Positions 60,519 to 64,000 of a stretch of 64,000 bases of DNA are shown one piece after another (the first letter of the stretch is position 1; each line of letters opens with the position of its first letter). The notes under the pieces were generated by a model. That model was not told where the DNA came from. It searched no databases and saw only the letters and a list, made by a program, of their open reading frames with translations. Both the position numbers and the translations under genes were made by a program. Source of the DNA: Nonomuraea maritima (lineage in GTDB: Bacteria; Actinomycetota; Actinomycetes; Streptosporangiales; Streptosporangiaceae); assembly GCF_900100395.1 (NCBI RefSeq), contig NZ_FNFB01000004.1, positions 186,001-250,000 of the forward strand, in the 5' to 3' direction.

Positions 60519-61310
60519 GTGGATATCAACATAGGCCAAGGCCTGACGGACGTCTTTCGGCAGATAGCGACGTTCGTGCCGAGGCTCGTGGCGTTCCTGG
60601 TGATTCTCGTCATCGGGTGGATCATCGCCAAGCTGTTGGCCAAGATCGTCAACAAGGTGCTCGAACGGGTCGGTTTCGACCGGGCCGTGGAGCGCAGTGG
60701 CGTCCGGCACTGGCTGGAGCGGAGCAGGTACGACGCCAGCGACCTGCTTGCCAAGATCGTCTATTACGCGATCCTGCTGGTCACCCTGCAGATAGCGTTC
60801 AGCGTCTTCGGGCCGAACCCCATCTCGGCGCTGCTGACCGGTGTGGTGGCCTGGCTGCCGAAGGCCATCGTGGCGATCGTGATCATCGTGGTGGCCGGTG
60901 CCGTGGCCAAAGCTGTCCGCGACATCCTGCTCGGGATGCTCGGCGGTCTGTCGTACGGGCGCTGGGTCGCCACCGCCGCCTCCGTGTTCATCTGGGCGCT
61001 CGGCATCATCGCCGCGCTGAACCAGATCGGCATCGCGACGACGGTCACGACGCCTGTCCTGATCACGGTGCTCGCCACCGTCGGGGCCATCGCGGCGATC
61101 GGCATCGGCGGCGGGCTCGTCCGGCCGATGCAGCAGCGCTGGGAGCGCTGGCTGGGACGCATGGAGCAGGAGGCTCCGCAGGCCCGCGCGCACGCGGAGG
61201 CGTACCAGCGAGGCCGCGCGGACGCCCGCGCCATGGCGGCGGACGAGACCACCCGGACGACCCCCACGTCCGGCGGCGGCCCGGTCCGTTCCGACATGCC
61301 TCCCGGCTGA
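60519..61310 (+). CDS. TM-helix-repeat (CmpX-like) small-conductance channel family protein
   Basis: 263-residue membrane protein. It begins with an amphipathic helix, then LVAFLVILVIGWIIAKLLAKIVNKVLERV, a hallmark of the conserved TM-helix family related to MscS; further helices are at about 85-105, 115-140, 150-170 and 180-200. The MscS beta domain is absent. The last 60 residues are charged and disordered (ARAHAEAYQRGRADARAMAADE). GTG start with GGGGGAGG upstream. A role in osmotic or envelope stress is inferred from the family. Confidence 0.87.
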   Translation: MDINIGQGLTDVFRQIATFVPRLVAFLVILVIGWIIAKLLAKIVNKVLERVGFDRAVERSGVRHWLERSRYDASDLLAKIVYYAILLVTLQIAFSVFGPNPISALLTGVVAWLPKAIVAIVIIVVAGAVAKAVRDILLGMLGGLSYGRWVATAASVFIWALGIIAALNQIGIATTVTTPVLITVLATVGAIAAIGIGGGLVRPMQQRWERWLGRMEQEAPQARAHAEAYQRGRADARAMAADETTRTTPTSGGGPVRSDMPPG

Positions 61311-61463
61311 CCGGCCGGAACGGCGGAACCGGCGCCCCGGCCCATGGCCCGCACACCAGGCGGGACCGGCCGGGGCGTCCGCACGTCCACGCCCACCCAG
61401 AACCGACCGCGCGTCGCGGTCCGCCGAGGCCGGCCGCGCGGCACGGACGGCGCGGCGCGGAAG

Positions 61464-61775
61464 TCAGGGGCCGGCGAAGTCGTCGAGGAGACGGAGTTCG
61501 CGGGTCAGCCAGCAGACCGCCGTCAGACGCAGCGAGGGGGCGTCGGGCTCACCGGTGAAGGACCAGCCGAGCCGCCGCAACTCGTCGACGAAGCCGAGCA
61601 GGTAGTCGCCCAGGGTCTCGCGGTCGAGCGGGATGGCGTCGCGCAGCCAGGCCGCGTGCTGGTCGACCGCGGCGACCAGAGCGGGGTCGCCGCCCATGCG
61701 CTCGAGGGCGGAGTCGCCCACCGCGTTCATCAGCCAGCGCAGCGGCGAAGCCGCCCATCCCTCCTCGAAGACCAC
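61464..61775 (-). CDS. Small hypothetical protein (DUF6401-like)
   Basis: 103 residues from the GTG at 61775. Mostly helical: SPLRWLMNAVGDSALERMGG, DPALVAAVDQHAAWLRDAIP, then LGDYLLGFVDELRRLGWSF. The AAVDQHAA-LRD block resembles actinomycete DUF6401 proteins as I remember them. No ribosome site is seen; TAGGCT 6 nt upstream suggests a leaderless start. Function unknown. Confidence 0.6.
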   Translation of the reverse strand: MVFEEGWAASPLRWLMNAVGDSALERMGGDPALVAAVDQHAAWLRDAIPLDRETLGDYLLGFVDELRRLGWSFTGEPDAPSLRLTAVCWLTRELRLLDDFAGP

Positions 61776-61820
61776 CAATTCAGCCTAAAGCATTTGCCAA
61801 GGTCAGCGGCACTTCCCGCC

Positions 61821-62978
61821 CTAGAAGGGCAGTCCGACGTAGTTCTCCGCGAGGGTCGTCGCCGCCGCCTCCGACGAGGTGACGTAGTCGAGGTACGACA
61901 GCTGCAGCCGGCGCATGTAGGCGTCGTCGTCCTCGAAGGTGTGCAGCAGCGTCGTCATCCACCACGAGAAGTGCTGCGCCCGCCACACCCGCTTGAGACA
62001 CGCCTCGGAGTAGCCGTCGAGCAGGTCGGTGGAGCCGTCCGCGAAGTAGGCGGCGAGTGCCTGGGTGAGCACCCGCACGTCGGCCACCGCGAGGTTGAGC
62101 CCCTTGGCGCCGGTGGGCGGCACGATGTGGGCGGCGTCCCCGGCGAGGTAGAGCTTGCCGTACTGCATCGGCTCGGCCACGAACGACCGCATGGGGGTGA
62201 TGCCGCGTTCGGTGATCTCGCCCGTGGCGAGCGTGAAGCCGGGCACGCTCTCCAGCCGGATCCGCAGCTCCTCCCAGATGCGCTCGTCGGGCCAGTCCTC
62301 CAGCCGGGCGTCCGGCGGGACCTGCAGGTAGAAGCGGCTGACGGTGGGCGAGCGCATGCTGTGCAGGGCGAAACCGCGCTCGGTCCTGGTGTAGATCAGC
62401 TCCTCCGACGAGGGGGCCACGTCGGCCAGGATGCCGAGCCAGGCGAAGGGGTACTCCTTCTCGAAGACGGTGAGCACGTCCTCGGGGATGGACGGCCTGG
62501 ACACACCGTGGAAGCCGTCGCAGCCGGCGATCACGTCGCAGTCGAGCCGCTCGCCGCCGAACGTCACGTACGGCTGCGACTCCAGGTCGTGCAGGGCCAC
62601 GTCCTCGACCTCGAACCGGAGGTCGCCACCGGCCGCGAGCCGGGCGGCGATCAGGTCCTTGACGACCTCCTGCTGGCCGTAGACGGTGATGGCCCGTCCA
62701 GGGACGAGCTTCTCGAACGGGATGCGGTGGCCGGCGCCGCCGTAGCGCAGTTCGATGCCGTGGTGGGGCAGCCCCTCGCGCAGCATGCGCTCCCCCACGC
62801 CGGCCTCGATCAGGGTGTCCACCGTGCCCTGTTCGAGCACGCCGGCGCGGATGCGCCGCTCCACGTAGTCGCGGCTGCGCCGCTCAAGCACCACCGAGGA
62901 GATGCCGCGCAGGTGCAGCAAATGGGACAGGAGCAGCCCGGCGGGGCCCGCTCCGATGATCGCAACCTGAGTTCTCAT
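61821..62978 (-). CDS. pobA: 4-hydroxybenzoate 3-monooxygenase
   Basis: 385-residue FAD-dependent aromatic hydroxylase that converts 4-hydroxybenzoate to protocatechuate. The FAD site is AIIGAGPAGLLLSHLL (Gly9-Gly14), the substrate/FAD region has RRIRAGVLEQGTVDTL, the DG motif is in VIAGCDGFHGVSRP, and the second FAD site is KLYLAGDAAHIVPPTGAKG (GD motif). Length is typical (about 390). No protocatechuate-pathway genes follow in the window. It is divergent from an IclR regulator, with a 19-bp palindrome between. Confidence 0.95.
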   Translation of the reverse strand: MRTQVAIIGAGPAGLLLSHLLHLRGISSVVLERRSRDYVERRIRAGVLEQGTVDTLIEAGVGERMLREGLPHHGIELRYGGAGHRIPFEKLVPGRAITVYGQQEVVKDLIAARLAAGGDLRFEVEDVALHDLESQPYVTFGGERLDCDVIAGCDGFHGVSRPSIPEDVLTVFEKEYPFAWLGILADVAPSSEELIYTRTERGFALHSMRSPTVSRFYLQVPPDARLEDWPDERIWEELRIRLESVPGFTLATGEITERGITPMRSFVAEPMQYGKLYLAGDAAHIVPPTGAKGLNLAVADVRVLTQALAAYFADGSTDLLDGYSEACLKRVWRAQHFSWWMTTLLHTFEDDDAYMRRLQLSYLDYVTSSEAAATTLAENYVGLPF

Positions 62979-63020
62979 AGGGGAAGTCTTGTGCCTCCGC
63001 GCGGCGTACGCCGAGACGGC

Positions 63021-63039
63021 CCTTCCACTGAGTGGAAGG
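63021..63039. promoter_or_regulatory. Perfect palindromic operator between pobA and the IclR gene
   Basis: CCTTCCACT-G-AGTGGAAGG, a perfect 9-1-9 inverted repeat in the 69-bp gap. Its right arm overlaps the ribosome site (GAAGGA) of the IclR gene, so binding there would also give autoregulation. Confidence 0.75.
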
Positions 63040-63047
63040 ATGGGCGC

Positions 63048-63803
63048 ATGGCGGGCGGATCAGACTTACCCGGGCGGTCGGTGACCTCCAAGGTGCTGGC
63101 TCTGCTGGGCGCGTTCGACGCGGCACGTCCCGAGCTGACGCTGACGGAGCTGGCCAGGCGCGCCGGGGTGCCGCTGAGCACGGCGCACCGGCTGGTCGGT
63201 GAGCTGGAGGCGTGGGGTGCGCTGAGCCGCGGCCCCGACGGACGGCTGCGCGTGGGGCTGCGGCTGTGGGAGCTCGGGCAGCTCGCACCCGACCGGCTGC
63301 CGGAGTTCGCGCACCCGTGGCTGCAGGAGCTGTTCGCCTCCACCGGCGAGAACGTGCACCTCGCCGTCAGGGACGGCCTCGAGGTGCTGTACGTCGACAA
63401 GGTGTACGGCAGGCGGGCGGTGCCGATCGTGTCACGCATCGGGGCCCGGCTGCCGATGCACCCGACGGGCGTGGGCAAGGCGCTGCTCGCGTACGAGCCC
63501 GACTGGTTCGTCAAGGCGTACCTGGCCCGCCGGCTCGAACGGCCCACCCCGCACACGATCACCGAGCCGGGGCGGCTGGCCAGGGAGCTCGCCGCGGTGC
63601 GGGCGCAGGGCCACGCGCTGACGTACGAGGAGATGACGCTCGGCTCGTGCTCGGCGGCGGCGCCGGTCCTGGTGAACGGGCGGCCGGTGGCGGCGCTCGG
63701 CATCGTGGTGTCGTCGCGGCGCGCCCGCGAGCTGCCGCGCCTGGTCGACCCGCTGCGCAGCGCCGCCGCCGGCATCGCCGGGGCGTGCGCGGCCTACCTG
63801 TGA
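63048..63803 (+). CDS. IclR-family regulator of pobA
   Basis: 251 residues from ATG 63048 (GAAGGA 7 nt upstream). Winged helix at about 12-70 (LTELARRAGVPLSTAHRLVGEL), then an IclR effector domain with LYVDKVYGRRAVPIVSRIGARLPMH (in pieces), TGVGKALLA, and SCSAAAPVLVNGRPVAALGI. Family members control aromatic catabolism (PobR, PcaR types), and the divergent pobA gene makes that role likely here. It converges on a thiamine-diphosphate enzyme gene with 1 bp between stops. Confidence 0.93.
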   Translation: MAGGSDLPGRSVTSKVLALLGAFDAARPELTLTELARRAGVPLSTAHRLVGELEAWGALSRGPDGRLRVGLRLWELGQLAPDRLPEFAHPWLQELFASTGENVHLAVRDGLEVLYVDKVYGRRAVPIVSRIGARLPMHPTGVGKALLAYEPDWFVKAYLARRLERPTPHTITEPGRLARELAAVRAQGHALTYEEMTLGSCSAAAPVLVNGRPVAALGIVVSSRRARELPRLVDPLRSAAAGIAGACAAYL

Positions 63804-63804
63804 G

Positions 63805-64000
63805 TCACTCCCCCAGCCTCTGGATGCGGTCCTTGAACAGCGTGGTGGCGATGGCGGCCCGGTGCGGCTGTCCCTTGAGGAACGCCTGGGCGAAGCTCTT
63901 GGCCTGGTCGTAGGTGACCTTGCCGGGCATGGGGGGCTCGTTCGGGTCGACGTCGATGTCCACCAGCGCGGGGCCGTCGTGTTCGAGTGCCTGGCGGATC
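63805..64000 (-). CDS. Thiamine-diphosphate-dependent enzyme, pyruvate oxidase-like (C-terminus only)
   Basis: Only the last 64 codons lie in the window. The sequence IRQALEHDGPALVDIDVDP-NEPPMPGKVTYDQAKSF followed by AFLKGQPHRAAIATTLFKDR matches the C-terminal end of acetolactate-synthase/pyruvate-oxidase-like enzymes (the PALVD strand, then a PMPGKVTY segment seen in PoxB-type proteins). The catalytic and cofactor regions are outside the window. Confidence 0.75.
   Translation of the reverse strand, partial: IRQALEHDGPALVDIDVDPNEPPMPGKVTYDQAKSFAQAFLKGQPHRAAIATTLFKDRIQRLGE

Overview
The window is very GC-rich DNA with the gene content of a sporulating, mycelial actinomycete. The markers are DUF574 methyltransferases, Spo0M, a SpoIIE-type phosphatase with GAF/PAS sensors, GlgM/GlgC and a B12 riboswitch on class Ia ribonucleotide reductase. 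A Streptosporangiales relative (Nonomuraea/Microbispora-like) is my best guess; that is inference from gene content, not a search result.

Layout. 1-5516: an arabinoside module, with an ABC importer, a GH51 arabinofuranosidase and a LacI repressor. The importer and hydrolase are read from divergent promoters that each carry a LacI operator over the -10. 5543-15053: mixed metabolic and regulatory genes, including a D,D-carboxypeptidase, two MFS transporters, ArsR/SRPBCC and GntR/DUF2203 pairs, a CbiX-like protein and one unknown gene. 15096-21869: one 6.8-kb gene for a TPR protein with a C-terminal CHAT domain whose catalytic His and Cys are both missing, and with long low-complexity inserts. 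21947-28404: an F420-type nitroreductase, a secreted subtilase, and divergent glgM/glgC. 28499-37343: an Nramp-like transporter, Spo0M, a lipoprotein glycosidase, the SpoIIE phosphatase, DUF2071, an orphan response regulator and a VOC protein. 37423-46741: a SecDF fusion, SDRs, a methyltransferase, a TrkH K+ channel subunit, a LysE exporter and a secreted glycerophosphodiesterase behind a probable PHO box. 46811-47741: a TetR regulator and tRNA-Pro. 47931-52213: nrdA-nrdB-mscS, apparently one operon under a cobalamin riboswitch. 52536-59022: a TctC-like lipoprotein, a DUF574 methyltransferase, glmS with a small leader gene, and a large amidase. 59118-59489: four tRNA genes (Gly, Cys, Gly, Val) and a terminator, followed by about 1 kb of non-coding DNA with 24/25-bp tandem repeats. 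60519-64000: a TM-helix-repeat channel protein, a small hypothetical gene, pobA with a divergent IclR regulator, and the end of a thiamine-diphosphate enzyme.

The clearest working units are the LacI-arabinoside regulon, the riboswitch-nrdAB-mscS unit, and pobA/IclR with a perfect 19-bp palindrome between them. The most unusual single gene is the catalytically degenerate giant TPR-CHAT protein. I did not find a clearly new multi-gene system. No CRISPR array, transposase, integrase or phage gene was seen.
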